Of a stretch of 59,998 nucleotides of DNA, positions 47,422 to 57,598 are shown piece by piece (the stretch's first letter is position 1; each line of letters begins with the position of its first letter). The notes beneath the pieces were generated by a model. That model did no database searches. It was not told the DNA's origin and saw only the letters and a list, made by a program, of their open reading frames with translations. The position numbers were made by a program, and so were the translations under genes. The stretch is taken from the NCBI GenBank assembly GCA_010015675.1, contig ML976992.1, forward strand, positions 668,770-728,767, written 5' to 3'. This stretch comes from Byssothecium circinans (lineage: Eukaryota; Ascomycota; Dothideomycetes; Pleosporales; Massarinaceae).

Positions 47422-48150
47422 ATGATCTACGACGCTTTCACTCTGCTGCAGGTCCTTCAATGGCAACAGTATCAATCGCTCTTAGTTTTGTCGATACATA
47501 TCACCATGCTTTTATCGACTCTAATCTACCTTCTTGTCATCTATATCATGAGCATTGTGACTGTTATACTGGACCCTGCTGCGGCTATATGGGTCTCTGC
47601 TGCGGCTATATGGCATCATCCTCGACAAGTACCCCTGCTCTTTTTCCAGTTGACGTTTTGGACAATAACCATGCCATACCAATGTTTTCGAATCTACAAA
47701 AACTTCACCTGGAATACCTGGGCTGTCCAGGCGCCATTGTTTCCAGCACAAACCTCCGGACCCGCTCTCCCCGAAATTATAATGCCGTCGTTCATGGTAA
47801 CAGCCATTCCTCTTGTCCTCGTATACGAACAGCGCTGGTTGCCGGAGGTGATCGAAGCAGCGAATATCCATTGCCGAGGAATGGGGCTTAAAGTCTTCCT
47901 GTCCCCTGACGATAGCGCATTTACGGCATGCATCCAGCTTGCTTGGGCTCAAGCTGTCGTTATTTTGAGCCTGTTCGCCTTATTTGTCTGTTACAAGCTC
48001 TGGATCGAGCGGCTTAGGAATTGGCATTGGTGGTATGCACTAAGTCATGGCAATCAGAGGCCGCGAATGACTGAGGAGGAAGAGTTGGAGACACAGGCCG
48101 ATGTTTTTGAGGTTGAGGTGGACGATATTGAGGAGGTTTTGACAATCTGA
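47422..48150 (+). CDS. unknown integral membrane protein
   Basis: An intronless frame of 242 codons with at least four hydrophobic stretches (about residues 22-50, 70-88, 118-135, 165-190), a WIERLRNWHWWYAL segment after the last helix and a strongly acidic tail (EEEELETQADVFEVEVDDIE). There is no signal-peptide cleavage site. I do not recognise a family. The acidic tail and helix pattern argue for a real protein, but orphan or lineage-specific status is likely. Confidence 0.5.
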   Translation: MIYDAFTLLQVLQWQQYQSLLVLSIHITMLLSTLIYLLVIYIMSIVTVILDPAAAIWVSAAAIWHHPRQVPLLFFQLTFWTITMPYQCFRIYKNFTWNTWAVQAPLFPAQTSGPALPEIIMPSFMVTAIPLVLVYEQRWLPEVIEAANIHCRGMGLKVFLSPDDSAFTACIQLAWAQAVVILSLFALFVCYKLWIERLRNWHWWYALSHGNQRPRMTEEEELETQADVFEVEVDDIEEVLTI

Positions 48151-48783
48151 CGTTGATAAATTCCGCTTGCACTGTGAGATAGGTGCGTCGGTATTGTCGG
48201 GAAGCATTTGACGGAGGCTTGGGCGCTTGGGGAAACAGGTCAACTTGATGTAGAAGAAGATGGAGGGTATGATTGTCGAACAAAGTGTGGAGCATGTTTG
48301 GATTTCCCGAAGGGGGTGGGGTAGGAGGGGACTTGATTTTGAGGTGATGATCATATGTTTCAGAATACGTAGGTACTCCTGAATTTGGACAATCTTCATT
48401 AGATGCAAGGTCGAGAGCAAACAGTAAGCCTTCCGAGAGGCAAAGAATACATGGATTCTTAGGTCTAAAGTGCGTTGATCACTTCAACTAGCTTTAAGGT
48501 TTAGATCTTCCGGTATTACAGCTACGACGACGCTCATTGACAACCCTTTGGATAAGCTTTGCTAAAATTGTAACCCCTCCTTCTTCAGCTAGGAAACTTC
48601 TAGATAAAAAGTGCGCTAAGCACTCTAAGGCTTCGCAGCTTCCTGTCTAAGTGTTAACACCATACGTAGTGACACCCCTCTGGATGAGCTTCGGTAACTT
48701 TTTGCTCCATAATTGGGTGCTTTGAAATATGCAATCCCTAATGATTATTCGAGTTAAGAATCATAGTTTACAAAAAAGGATGA
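48151..48783. other. gene-free stretch with degenerate tandem repeat
   Basis: Separates the membrane-protein gene from the six-cysteine array. Contains a two-copy diverged repeat, listed separately. Confidence 0.5.
48467..48735. repeat. two-copy degenerate tandem repeat, period about 141 bp
   Basis: AAAGTGCG occurs at 48467 and again at 48608. It is followed in both by a CACT..CTA..AAGG segment and a later GACA-CCCTTTGGATAAGCTTTG / GACACCCCTCTGGATGAGCTTCG type segment. Differences are largely C/T and A/G changes, which would fit RIP-type decay. I aligned it by eye only. Confidence 0.55.
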
Positions 48784-49477
48784 TTATGACAACCCTGCAA
48801 TAAACCCCGTCACCAAAATACTAATCAGCAGCCCCCAAAAGCTTCCCACTGTTTTCGTCATCCCCCCGCTCACCCCAAACTCGTACTCCGTCACCCCCTC
48901 AACTTTACAAACAACCCATCTTTCATTGAAGTTCTTCAAAGTGGTTAGACCCGTAGTGTTTACCAGCTGAGGTAGCCCATCTTCCCCCTTTCGGCAACGA
49001 AATATACTCCTATTTTCGCATCAGTACACCGTTATTTCCACTCTCTCCATGCAGATAATAGGAAAATACCCGAAAATGGTGTACGTACGAGTAAACGCTA
49101 CAAGCGCAAGCCTTGTTAGTCAACTCAACCTTGTTGATCGGAGCTGACTGTCCCACGAATTGACTTCCATCGTCCAAACGAGTGCAGACACCGAACCCGA
49201 GAAGGGGAACCGTATGTGTCTTCCCTGGATGCGCAGGGTCTAGTGCAAAGTGGGAGGCTTCGCCGCAGATGGTGATGTTGGGATAGCGGCGGGTGATGTT
49301 GGCGTACCGTCGCGCGAGGGTGTTGGTGTGTGTTACATTTGGCGGAAGGTAGTGGACGGAGTCGTGGAGGGCGTGATCGCGTTGAGTATAGCTTTGCTTC
49401 GCTGGTGCTGAGAGTATCGCTAAGGTAAAGGCGAGGAATGAAGCGATAAACGTGAGGAAACGCATGATGATGGGCAA
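48784..49477 (-). CDS. six-cysteine secreted protein A, GPI-anchor-like tail
   Basis: Exons 49477-49089 and 49009-48784 (79-bp intron, phase 2) encode 204 residues; an in-frame Met at 49465 starts the cleaner signal peptide MRFLTFIASFLAFTLAILSA. The cysteine domain shows ITICGEASHF (C1), LLGFGVCTR (C2), KACACSVYS (C3-x-C4), then after the intron SIFRCRKGE (C5) and RWVVCKV (C6). The C-terminus is a hydrophobic helix (FWGLLISILVTGFIAGLS) after a small-residue stretch, as in GPI-anchored fungal wall proteins. N-glycosylation sites (NVT, NIT) are present. It is the closest neighbour in sequence to gene B (VPLLGFGVC versus VPLLAFGSC). Function unknown; likely cell surface or wall. Confidence 0.85.
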
Positions 49478-49834
49478 AGCGAATGAAGACTACCGGAGTC
49501 GTGTACTGGTTAGAAGTTGAGGATTTTGCACGAGGATGGGCATGGGAGGCTTTTCATTGGTACAGGTGCTTGAAGAGATGTGTACTTGAACGGGAAACAA
49601 TCAGTGACGTTGGGGTATCTATTGACAAGCTAGTCTGTGATCTTCTCTTGAAGATTGCTTTGCACCAAGTGAAGGTTACTGGAGCTTCACATAACCTAGT
49701 CTATGGCCTGTGATAGTCGGCAATCGTAATTCTATCTGCTCATGCGAGGTCAAATTTAACCACAAATAAAAAGCCAAAACTAACGACCTGCGCCATGATT
49801 CAACTGCCCCAAATTCCGGTTATCAAAACCCCTT

Positions 49835-50525
49835 CTAGAACAATCCAAACACAAAACCCATCCCCACCATCAACATAACCGCCCATAGACCACCAGACTT
49901 CAAAGAGGCTCCTACCTCACCATTGGACGCCGCATCTCCATCCAAGCTCCTCGCAGTCAGTGCTGCTCCCACCTTGCAATTAACCCACTTCCTTGGCTGC
50001 GTTAAGTTCGTCGTATTCGCCACCCCTCCAACCCATTCAGACTTTCCGTTACTGACGCCCTTGTCGCAAGTATCTTTGCTCCTGAGTACACTTCATCAGC
50101 AGACGATGTCCATTTCCTTGAGTTCTTACCCAAGTCCTTGAGCCATGCGGGAGCTGTAATACGTACGCGTAAAAACTGCAATTACACCTCCCCTCCACTA
50201 ACCCCACGCGATCGACGCTCCTCCCAGTCCTTTCAGCATCCACACTGTTATCGTCCGCGCGATGACAGGAACCGAACGCCAAAAGAGGGACGCCGTGGGA
50301 TTTGTACGTCGAGCCGTTGATGAAGACGAGATGTGCGAGACCGCAGATGGTGACATTCGAGTTCGTGTACTCGCTGCGGCGTGTGAGGTTGGTGAGTGAA
50401 GCGTCGTTGGGTGGGATATAGGATATGAAGGGTGCACGCTGATGGAGAGGTGTTGAGAGCGCTGGTGCCAGCACCGCGAACGTGATGGAGAGTATGGCGG
50501 GGATGATGAGGTGTGGCAAGATCAT
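49835..50525 (-). CDS. six-cysteine secreted protein B, GPI-anchor-like tail
   Basis: Exons 50525-50167 and 50081-49835 (85-bp intron, phase 2) give 201 residues. A signal peptide is followed by VTICGLAHLVF (C1), LLAFGSCHR (C2) and RCNCSFYA (C3, C4). Beyond the intron come SKDTCDKGV (C5) and KWVNCKV (C6), and a Ser/Gly-rich stretch ending in LWAVMLMVGMGFVFGLF, a GPI-type tail. The domain aligns with A along its whole length, so A and B are a tandem duplication. The intron sits at the same residue and phase as in A, C, D and F. Function unknown. Confidence 0.87.
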
Positions 50526-50606
50526 GCTGTGGGAAAAAGGGGGAGGATTGACGCAACTAAGTGTAAGGTTCTGTGTAATTGATTGGAAGCTAGAAACACT
50601 GAAAGG

Positions 50607-51288
50607 CTATCTAAGAAATGAAAGGGTATGGCCGTAACGAAACAAACCATGTGTGAAATAGTAAAGTGAATCAAAGACGGAAAACCAAATCCCAAATTGA
50701 AGAGCACAGAATGAAAACCTCAATGCCACGGTGAAGAAGCCAACCGGCCGCAGCCACAAATACCCCCTTCGACGCATGAACTTCGCCGCTCGTTCTCCGC
50801 CCCCTTCCGCAGAAATACTAGAGCAGTTGTACCATTTCTCCCACGTCCCATTTTCTTCGTGAAATCCTTCCAACCACGACAGCGGAGAGATTCCTTTCGA
50901 ACTTTGCGTTACATTCACGCCCTGCAAACACTCCTCTGGGCTTCTATATGCACGTTAACTTCTCTAGATTCGAAACGGTGAGCGCTCACAAAGTAAGCTA
51001 GTTGACGCACCTGTAAAATTTACAGTCACAGTCTGTGTCGTCGATCCTGAAGGCCCGTAAAGTGAAGTTTAAACTACCGAAGCTGATTCTAAGCTTCTTG
51101 CAGTGACTGGATCCGTTGAGTGGAATTCCGTTGTCTTTCGCGTCGCTGAGGATTCGATATGTGTAACCGCAAACTTTGGCGTCTCCGCTAGAAGGATTTT
51201 CGCGAGCGGCGTTGGACTTGCTGAGCCCGAGAGACATAGCGATAGGGCAGAGTGCTGCGAGGATGGCTGTGATTCGCATTTTTGGCAC
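50607..51288 (-). CDS. six-cysteine secreted protein C
   Basis: Exons 51288-51011 and 50943-50607 (67-bp intron, phase 2) give 204 residues; Met at 51279 begins the signal peptide MRITAILAALCPIAMSLG. Cysteines: KVCGYTYRIL (C1), GSSHCKKL (C2), TDCDCKFYR (C3, C4), then SPEECLQGV (C5) and KWYNCSS (C6). The tail has a basic patch (KFMRRRGY) then a long hydrophobic stretch and a polar end, so it may be membrane-anchored rather than GPI-anchored; the exact 3' end is less certain than in A and B. Diverged from A/B outside the motifs. Confidence 0.75.
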
Positions 51289-51831
51289 GAGCGAAGAAGT
51301 TGTTCAAAGCTGGGCAGTTGATGAGGAATGAGGATGGCTGAAGGATTCTTATCCATATCGAAAGTGTGGATGAAGAATGAAGGAAGATGGGCGAGAGAAA
51401 CAGTAAGGCTCGAATTTATACGGTGCGACCTTAATGTGAAAAGCCCAGGCCTACCATGGTAGAGAATTCAACCCGTGTGAAGCTAGTAGATATTAGTAAT
51501 AACCGCTACAAACTTGGCCCTCATGGCCCTCCATCCAACTCGCGATGGCCGCAACTCCAGTTGGGCAGGTGAGAAATGGAAGGGAGGTAGGAGTGAAGGA
51601 TGCGGGCGTAGTTATGAACAAAGGAGCCATGTTATATACCCTGTATGATTCATTTATCCAAGAGTCATCTACCCAAAGATGACTCGGCCAAGTATGACTC
51701 TAAACCCATAACACATAATTATGAGATCTCATCCCGAGACCATCACGCCCGAAGCATTGCCCCAATGAGTCCTCGCTTAGGCCCATCCATGAACCCGAAG
51801 AAGTCGCCACAAGCCGCCCGAAGCCGCTAAG
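51289..51831. other. intergenic
   Basis: Promoter of gene C and 3' flank of gene D. No further array member or other gene seen. Confidence 0.5.
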
Positions 51832-52261
51832 TTAATGCGGCATGACATGGCAAGCATAATTCTGAATCGCCGGATCAACGTCCTCGACATCCTTCTCGAT
51901 GACAACGAACGGGAGATCGTCCATGCAGTCCTTCACCCTGAAAAAGGTCAGTCAGTAAGCCTCGTTATCCTTTCCACCATCATAGATACAAGGCATTCTT
52001 TTGTAACCCGCGCTTTGGGCGAAGGAAGACTTACTTGTAGAAAAGACACGCGCAGTTCGGCCCGACACTAATTCGCTCCGTGGGGACGGTGGCCTCGAAC
52101 GGTACACACTTGGCCGTAGAGTAGAGCGGGTTGAGGATATCGTCGTTGTCGACACGACCGATGGCGAAACCGCAGATCTCGCCGAGCTTGACTGGGTTCG
52201 CGAGGGCCGTGGAGAAGAGGAGGGTGGCGAGGAGGGTGGCGAGGAAGTTGAGGAAGTGCAT
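51832..52261 (-). CDS. six-cysteine secreted protein D, short form
   Basis: Exons 52261-52035 and 51937-51832 (97-bp intron, phase 2) give only 110 residues. The signal peptide is MHFLNFLATLLATLLFSTALA. Then EICGFAIGR (C1), TAKCVPFEAT (C2), PNCACLFYK (C3, C4), VKDCMDDL (C5) and NYACHVMPH (C6, close to the C-terminus). It has no anchor, so it should be freely secreted: the minimal form of the family and the one most like a soluble small secreted effector or wall-binding protein. The AEATxP-type segment after C2 (VPFEATVP) is shared with decayed copy E. Confidence 0.85.
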
Positions 52262-52708
52262 GGTGTATGATTGGTTGGTTGGTTTGTGTGTAAAGGTATT
52301 TTTGGGATAAGAAGGTTTGGTGGGTTGGAGAGAGGGAGTGAGAGTGGTGGATCGTGGGTGGGGGAGAAGACCTGGGGAGGGCAGGGCTTATATACCGAGT
52401 GGGAGGTTAGTAAAGTAAGAAGCTCGAGTCCGCGTGAGGTACGTAAACGCTTTTGGTGGTAATTTCTCTAGGTCACGCCGGCGGGATTCGTCAGTTTCCG
52501 CAAACGCTTGATACAGCTTTGGCTGGCTCCGTTGGCACATCCACTGTACCTCGACGCAAAGGCTGGTATATCATCATGAATTATTTATGCAACTCGGTAT
52601 GTTAATATGTCCAACGCGTGAAAGCCCATGAGCAAGAAGTTCAAACTCACGCCAGCCCCAGACAACAAGCATATAACTGTATTTTTGGATTGCTAGATAT
52701 TCCCAGAT
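52262..52708. other. intergenic
   Basis: Promoter of gene D and 3' flank of the decayed copy E. Nothing else recognised. Confidence 0.45.
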
Positions 52709-52996
52709 TCAGTCTTCGTCTGCGCAGTCGTCTCTCCCCAATAATGCATACCCAATAGACGCATAAATCTTATCCCGTTTTCCCGTCCGCGTGACATACT
52801 CGTAGAACCCGGAATAGCTTTGATCCGTGGTAGCAATACTGTTCCCCTGCATCGGCACAGCCTCGAACCAAACGCACTCACCAGGCTGTAAGAAAAGCGA
52901 TCACGCGGTCATCTTCGTTTACCACATAAGCGTTGCCACAGGGGATGTTGGACCAGGCGTTTGCAGGATCGGCGAGTAGGAATTTTCAAAAGAGGG
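52709..52996 (-). pseudogene. decayed six-cysteine family copy E
   Basis: Reading minus from about 52996: a leader remnant KFLLADPANAWSN, then IPCGNAYVVNEDDRV (C1), a frame change near 52890, then PGECVWFEAVPMQ (C2) and DQSYSGFYEYV where C3-x-C4-x-F-Y should be, ending GRDDCADED with a stop at 52709-52711. CGNAYVVNEDD and CVWFEAVP match gene D (CGFAIGRVDNDD, CVPFEATVP). Both cysteines of the CxC motif are Ser, no start codon is in frame with the leader, and the frame breaks once. A very short intron (about 37 bp) could instead explain the frame change. Most likely a relic of a D-like gene. Confidence 0.65.
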
Positions 52997-53274
52997 TCCC
53001 TTATTCCGGTCCAAGGAAACATTCCAACAACCTAACAATACCCCTAGTCCGGCTGCATTGAATCGCTTCACACACCGACTTGACGAAGTGAAAATTCTCT
53101 TTGGGTTGAGTGAATGCTTGTGATAACCTAGTTCTGAGTCGTAATACTATGCTCTATCTGCTGCTGTTGCTCCCGAAGAAGTGAACCATCCGGTTTCGAT
53201 GTTCGTGGCCTTCGTTGGCAGGGCCGATCCACTGTTGAGGGTAGCATGGTTCGAAAGAGACCGGTTCGGCACGC

Positions 53275-55278
53275 TCATGTTATCCAGACGGGTGTCTTAT
53301 TCGTATATAAGGAGCTTGGGATTGGCTTTCCAAGAATTTGCGATGCAGCAAGGTTCGAACCACGTGTTGACAAGTGCCAAACGAAGCCTCTCAACTGCAT
53401 GACCCACCATGCTGCTTCTGTTCGGCCGTCATTTGGTTCCCCAATCTCGTAAAATCGATGGAGACTTTTATCAATGACCAGTTCGACATATCGTGTTGCC
53501 AAGTCGTGTAGCCCGACTTGAGCAAGGACACCAGTATACGATAGACCATCCTCGAAATCCCGCCGGTAATGCTCATCCTTCGGTAGATATTGTTCCATGT
53601 ACTGTTTGAGCATATCATGCTCTGATTTACCCTTCTCCAGTTGCTCAATGAAGGCCCTCGATCGTTCAGCGGCTATACTAGCTATTGCGCAATGGGAAGC
53701 GACTAAATTGACATATCCGGTGAGGCCAGCAGACCGTTGGTAACAGAAACCTTCTTTTATAAAATAATTCGTCGTCCAGTCAAACATCTCGCGAATGTCG
53801 TCCATGAATTTGGACTTTTGAATCTGACTAGCGGAATACACATATGGTCTTTTCATCACCCCAGCCAAGGGGAACATGTGCTGATGATCCATGAAGAGGA
53901 GTTTTAGCTTATCCAGCCTTTCGAGAATCTCAGTCAAAGATTGAGTAAGATATGAGTTGAAATTTTCGCTCCCTATACGATGGCGCAGCAGAAAATTTAA
54001 CGCAAATAAACCATCGAAGGATGTGTAAATGCTTCGAATATTTGGATCAAGAAGCCAACCAGGGAAACAAAAAGACATCAGGAATGACTTATTCAGCGGA
54101 AGAAATGGGAGTAGAAGGGTGATTGCGTCATTTTGGACTTCAGTATAGGAGTTTTTACCAATCTCTTTCGCGCAAGTGCCGATAGCGTAAATCCGGCGCA
54201 ACAAACCGTTTGGGTCCGCAACATCTGTGACCTCCCCTTGCTCGTTGACCATAGGAAAGTCGAATTTGACAAGGTCAGGATCGCCAGGAAGGATGCCGAG
54301 AACCATTTTATCGACAGCGCGGCTGGGTATGAGGCGAGGATAGTATAGATGGGGACCAGATGCAGTGAATCGAAGCACAAGACCCAGGCCGCGCACGTCA
54401 ATGGCCGAAATAGTGTAGCCATTGCCGTTGGCCTGCATCTTCCCTAGTTCAGGCTCTATGATACGCCAATGTATACCGAGTCGAACAGCCAGAAGAATAA
54501 TGTCGCAAACGCTGACTACAGCTAGTGGTCTAATCATATCCGGGGGCATGAGATCCCAAGACCATACTCTGTAGATGACGGCGATATCGGTGCGAGCCAT
54601 GGTTGGAACTTCGTCGATCCAGGTTTCCTCATCATAGACAGCATCCCAATTCGTCTTGGTGATCTCGGTGTCGTTCTTGATATGATTGGGTGCAGTACAA
54701 GATGGGCAATCCTCGGGCCAGTAAGTAACGGAAAGTCGATGAAGCTCCTGCAACAGGCGTAACCAGCTCACTATGTTGTCACTTTCGACTATTGAACGCT
54801 GAAATTTGCGATTCGGCTGTCGCTTCGGAGACGCTGCATCTTTCTCAACGTCCCCATTTACATGCGAGCTAACAGCTGAGGGCCTCGTAGATTGAGGTTT
54901 ATTTTTCTTCCGTCCATGGTGACGATACTCCTGGTGTACAGTCCTATCGAGTTCGGCACATTCTTCTTTAGCCAGTCGTGGGCTGTTGATAGCATAGACC
55001 TCTCTGTGTTGTTCCGCGTACTCTTGAAATTCGCGAGGCGTGACAAGAACGATCTGAGGAGTGACGTAGAGAGTCTCGAAGCGAAACTCTGACCACCTCC
55101 ATTTCCGATTGCGGAGCCGATGCCAGACTCCAATGACGGATTCGCTGCATCTACGATAACCCTCCGCGGAACTGAGGACCTGGGCGAGGAGCTGGTTGCT
55201 CGTGACGATGAGGGCAATAACGGAAATGATGAGTGCAACGATAGCCACATTGACTTCGCCCTTGTCTGAGTCGCCCAT
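53275..55278 (-). CDS. fungal protein of unknown function, modin-like
   Basis: One intronless frame of 667 codons. An N-terminal membrane helix (VAIVALIISVIALIVT, about residue 11-26) leads into a region LLAQVLSSAEGYRRC. A basic, disordered stretch (about 110-165) and a long globular part follow. It contains a zinc-like CPSCTAP near 195 and DVRGLGLVLRFTASGPHLYY. The overall design resembles fungal proteins annotated as modin or heterokaryon-incompatibility modifiers; that match is from memory and not certain. No catalytic motif is visible. It interrupts the six-cysteine array and is divergent from ORC6. An alternative is an orphan membrane-tethered signalling protein. Confidence 0.7.
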   Translation of the reverse strand: MGDSDKGEVNVAIVALIISVIALIVTSNQLLAQVLSSAEGYRRCSESVIGVWHRLRNRKWRWSEFRFETLYVTPQIVLVTPREFQEYAEQHREVYAINSPRLAKEECAELDRTVHQEYRHHGRKKNKPQSTRPSAVSSHVNGDVEKDAASPKRQPNRKFQRSIVESDNIVSWLRLLQELHRLSVTYWPEDCPSCTAPNHIKNDTEITKTNWDAVYDEETWIDEVPTMARTDIAVIYRVWSWDLMPPDMIRPLAVVSVCDIILLAVRLGIHWRIIEPELGKMQANGNGYTISAIDVRGLGLVLRFTASGPHLYYPRLIPSRAVDKMVLGILPGDPDLVKFDFPMVNEQGEVTDVADPNGLLRRIYAIGTCAKEIGKNSYTEVQNDAITLLLPFLPLNKSFLMSFCFPGWLLDPNIRSIYTSFDGLFALNFLLRHRIGSENFNSYLTQSLTEILERLDKLKLLFMDHQHMFPLAGVMKRPYVYSASQIQKSKFMDDIREMFDWTTNYFIKEGFCYQRSAGLTGYVNLVASHCAIASIAAERSRAFIEQLEKGKSEHDMLKQYMEQYLPKDEHYRRDFEDGLSYTGVLAQVGLHDLATRYVELVIDKSLHRFYEIGEPNDGRTEAAWWVMQLRGFVWHLSTRGSNLAASQILGKPIPSSLYTNKTPVWIT

Positions 55279-55793
55279 ACTGGAGGTTGGCAGAGGAGAT
55301 GATGAGTGGAGTGGACATGTCGGGCGTCCCGGATGATATAGGGAATGAGGGGCGTTGAAGAGGTAACCAGGCTTACGGATGGCGTCGAATGATAGTTCAG
55401 GCTACTGAGTACAGATACACATGTGCACGGAATAAATTCGTAGCGGCATCATACAGTGACCTTACACAACAGGATCTTGCTCTCCTCCAGTTGTTACAAC
55501 CGCTTGCGTGCGGGGAAGGCGCGCGGTGTTCTGAAAAACGGCGATACATGACGTGTACTTATTATTGAAGGGAAATTCCTTATACGGAGTATAGGGTGGA
55601 AGATAGAGGAAGAAGGCGAAGAGAGAAATGACGGCGGTGCTGCCAGAATGAATGGAGTGTTGACTCAGGGTGGATGTGTCACTCGCCGATCTAGTTCTAA
55701 TAGGGCTAAGCGGCACGTGAGCGCGCGATCTCCACTGAGGTTTGACGCGCAGTCTCGTCTTTGTCATCGATACAGCACCTCAAGCAACTCACA
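55279..55793. promoter_or_regulatory. divergent promoter region, modin-like gene / orc6
   Basis: 515 bp between two divergent starts. Short open frames only. Confidence 0.45.
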
Positions 55794-56931
55794 ATGAGCC
55801 GAGCCACGATTGAGCAGTCTCTCAATAGCCTGGTGCCCACACTGAATGGTGCACTACCTGCAGAGCTCGTTGAGATTGCGCTGTCGCTCCTCACACAGTC
55901 GCGAAGCGTTGGGAATTCACTCAAGCCAGACGAGGAAATTGCGCGGCCGTATGCATGCGCCCACTTGGCCTGCGATAGGTATTTCAAGCATCAATTTTCC
56001 CCTGCGTACGTACTGATCTATACCTAGGTTGAAGAAGCGCCTCAACCTCCCCTCCCTTACCCCTCACCCACCGTGCCCCCCGCGCATCTACAAGAAGCTG
56101 TACAAGTACCTCGAGAGCACACTGCCAGCTGCAGCCCCCCGTGAACCTCAGACACCTCGCAAGAATGCTACCACGAGTGCACCGCTGTCAGGTCGAACGA
56201 CACCGAGGACACCGATGAGTGCGAGGAAGACGCCGAGAAGCGCACGGAAGGAAGAACACACGACTCAGGATGCCCCTGACTGGGTCATGCCCTCCATACG
56301 CGCCGCTGTGAAGGCCCTCTCATATCCCAACGCGGCCCCGCACATCTACACTGGCGTCATCTCGATTCTGCCGCTCCTTGCGCGCATGTCCGCTGCGGCT
56401 GCTGAGACGCCTAGCAAGCGGCCGCGACGAGCGACTGCAGTACAGACATCTTCGGCCGAAGTCTCCGATGCACGCACGCTGGGTCTCACTGCTGTGCTCC
56501 TGTTTTACGTGCTCTCGCGGATGACGGAAGAGGACATCACTCCTCAGCAGTACGTCGAATGGCGAGAGAAAGCCATCACCGCAATGCTCTCCTCCTCACT
56601 CGACAAGGGAGTCTCTGAAGAAGAGGTGGAGGCTGAGATCGAGTCGTTGATGCCCATGGCCCAGGAAGAAGGCTGGCTGCAGATGGAGTGGTTCTCCAAC
56701 ATCACCCAACCGGGTGACGGAGAAGGGATGGAAGGCGTTGAGACCACCAACGGTGGCTCCCGTGCTTCATCTTCGAAGAGTAAAGGGTTGAATGTTGGAG
56801 GCAGCGACTACATTGGCCTGGGAACGATGATGCAGGATGCTACTGACTATTTGGGCGCACGACAGCGCGAAGAATACCGGGAGTGGAAATCGAGCATCAT
56901 GGCGCGGATTGAAGAGATTGAGGCTTCGTAG
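55794..56931 (+). CDS. orc6: origin recognition complex subunit 6
   Basis: Exons 55794-55978 and 56028-56931 (49-bp intron) give 362 residues. The N-terminal cyclin/TFIIB-like fold starts SRATIEQSLNSLVPTLNGAL and continues LKKRLNLPSLTPHPPCPPRI, YKKLYKYLE. A Thr/Pro-rich linker with many S/T-P sites (RTTPRTPMSARKTPRSARK) matches CDK sites known in ORC6. The second TFIIB-like domain follows (DWVMPSIRAAVKALSYPNAA) and a conserved helical tail. Orc6 binds origin DNA with the rest of ORC and helps load Mcm2-7. Single-copy housekeeping gene, so its position inside the cysteine-protein array is by chance. A Met at 55761 is in frame but unsupported. Confidence 0.92.
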
Positions 56932-57598
56932 CTATCATAACCAGGGCACTCCATTGGGAGTACTTACTCGTCTCCTGTCTCGCACCCCAGAATGATTGTT
57001 GTGCGAAGGCGTGAAGGTAGAATTCAGACTTTGTTTGACTACAGTACATGAGCATCGTTAGCTACCGGGGGTCCAGAGCGGTGTTTTACATGTGGACTAG
57101 CGGTTTATATGTTCACCAAGAGTGATAGGGAAGGGGTTTCGTATTTGAGAACATGAGTGAGAAGGATGCAGAGAGATATTCGACATGAAAATGGCTAGCG
57201 CCATTGCTGACGTAGACAGAATCTTTAGTGTACTTGTTCATCAAGTTTGGCCACATTGTACACCGTCTTAGTTGTATGAAGCGTTGCCAGCGTTGCAATG
57301 CATTGTGGTACGCCCATTGTTGGCTTGCCTCTTTCAAAGCCTAAAAAGGTCCTTTGTTAACATGTCAAAGGAACTGTACGAATACGAGCTCCACAAAGAA
57401 CAATCCCTCTGCCGTGACCGCAAGAAAACCAAACACCACACAAAACTGCATTTTTCACATTTTCTCAACCAAACCTACAAACTTCAATATCCTCGACTGT
57501 TCGCACCCTTCAATCACAGATCCCCACATACTACTGTAAGGTCCAGCAGCCTGAAAATATCCCCACTTGAGCTACGCCCCAGAGCCTCCTGAGCAACC
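56932..57598. other. intergenic
   Basis: 3' flank of orc6 and promoter of gene F. Short open frames only; nothing recognised. Confidence 0.5.
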
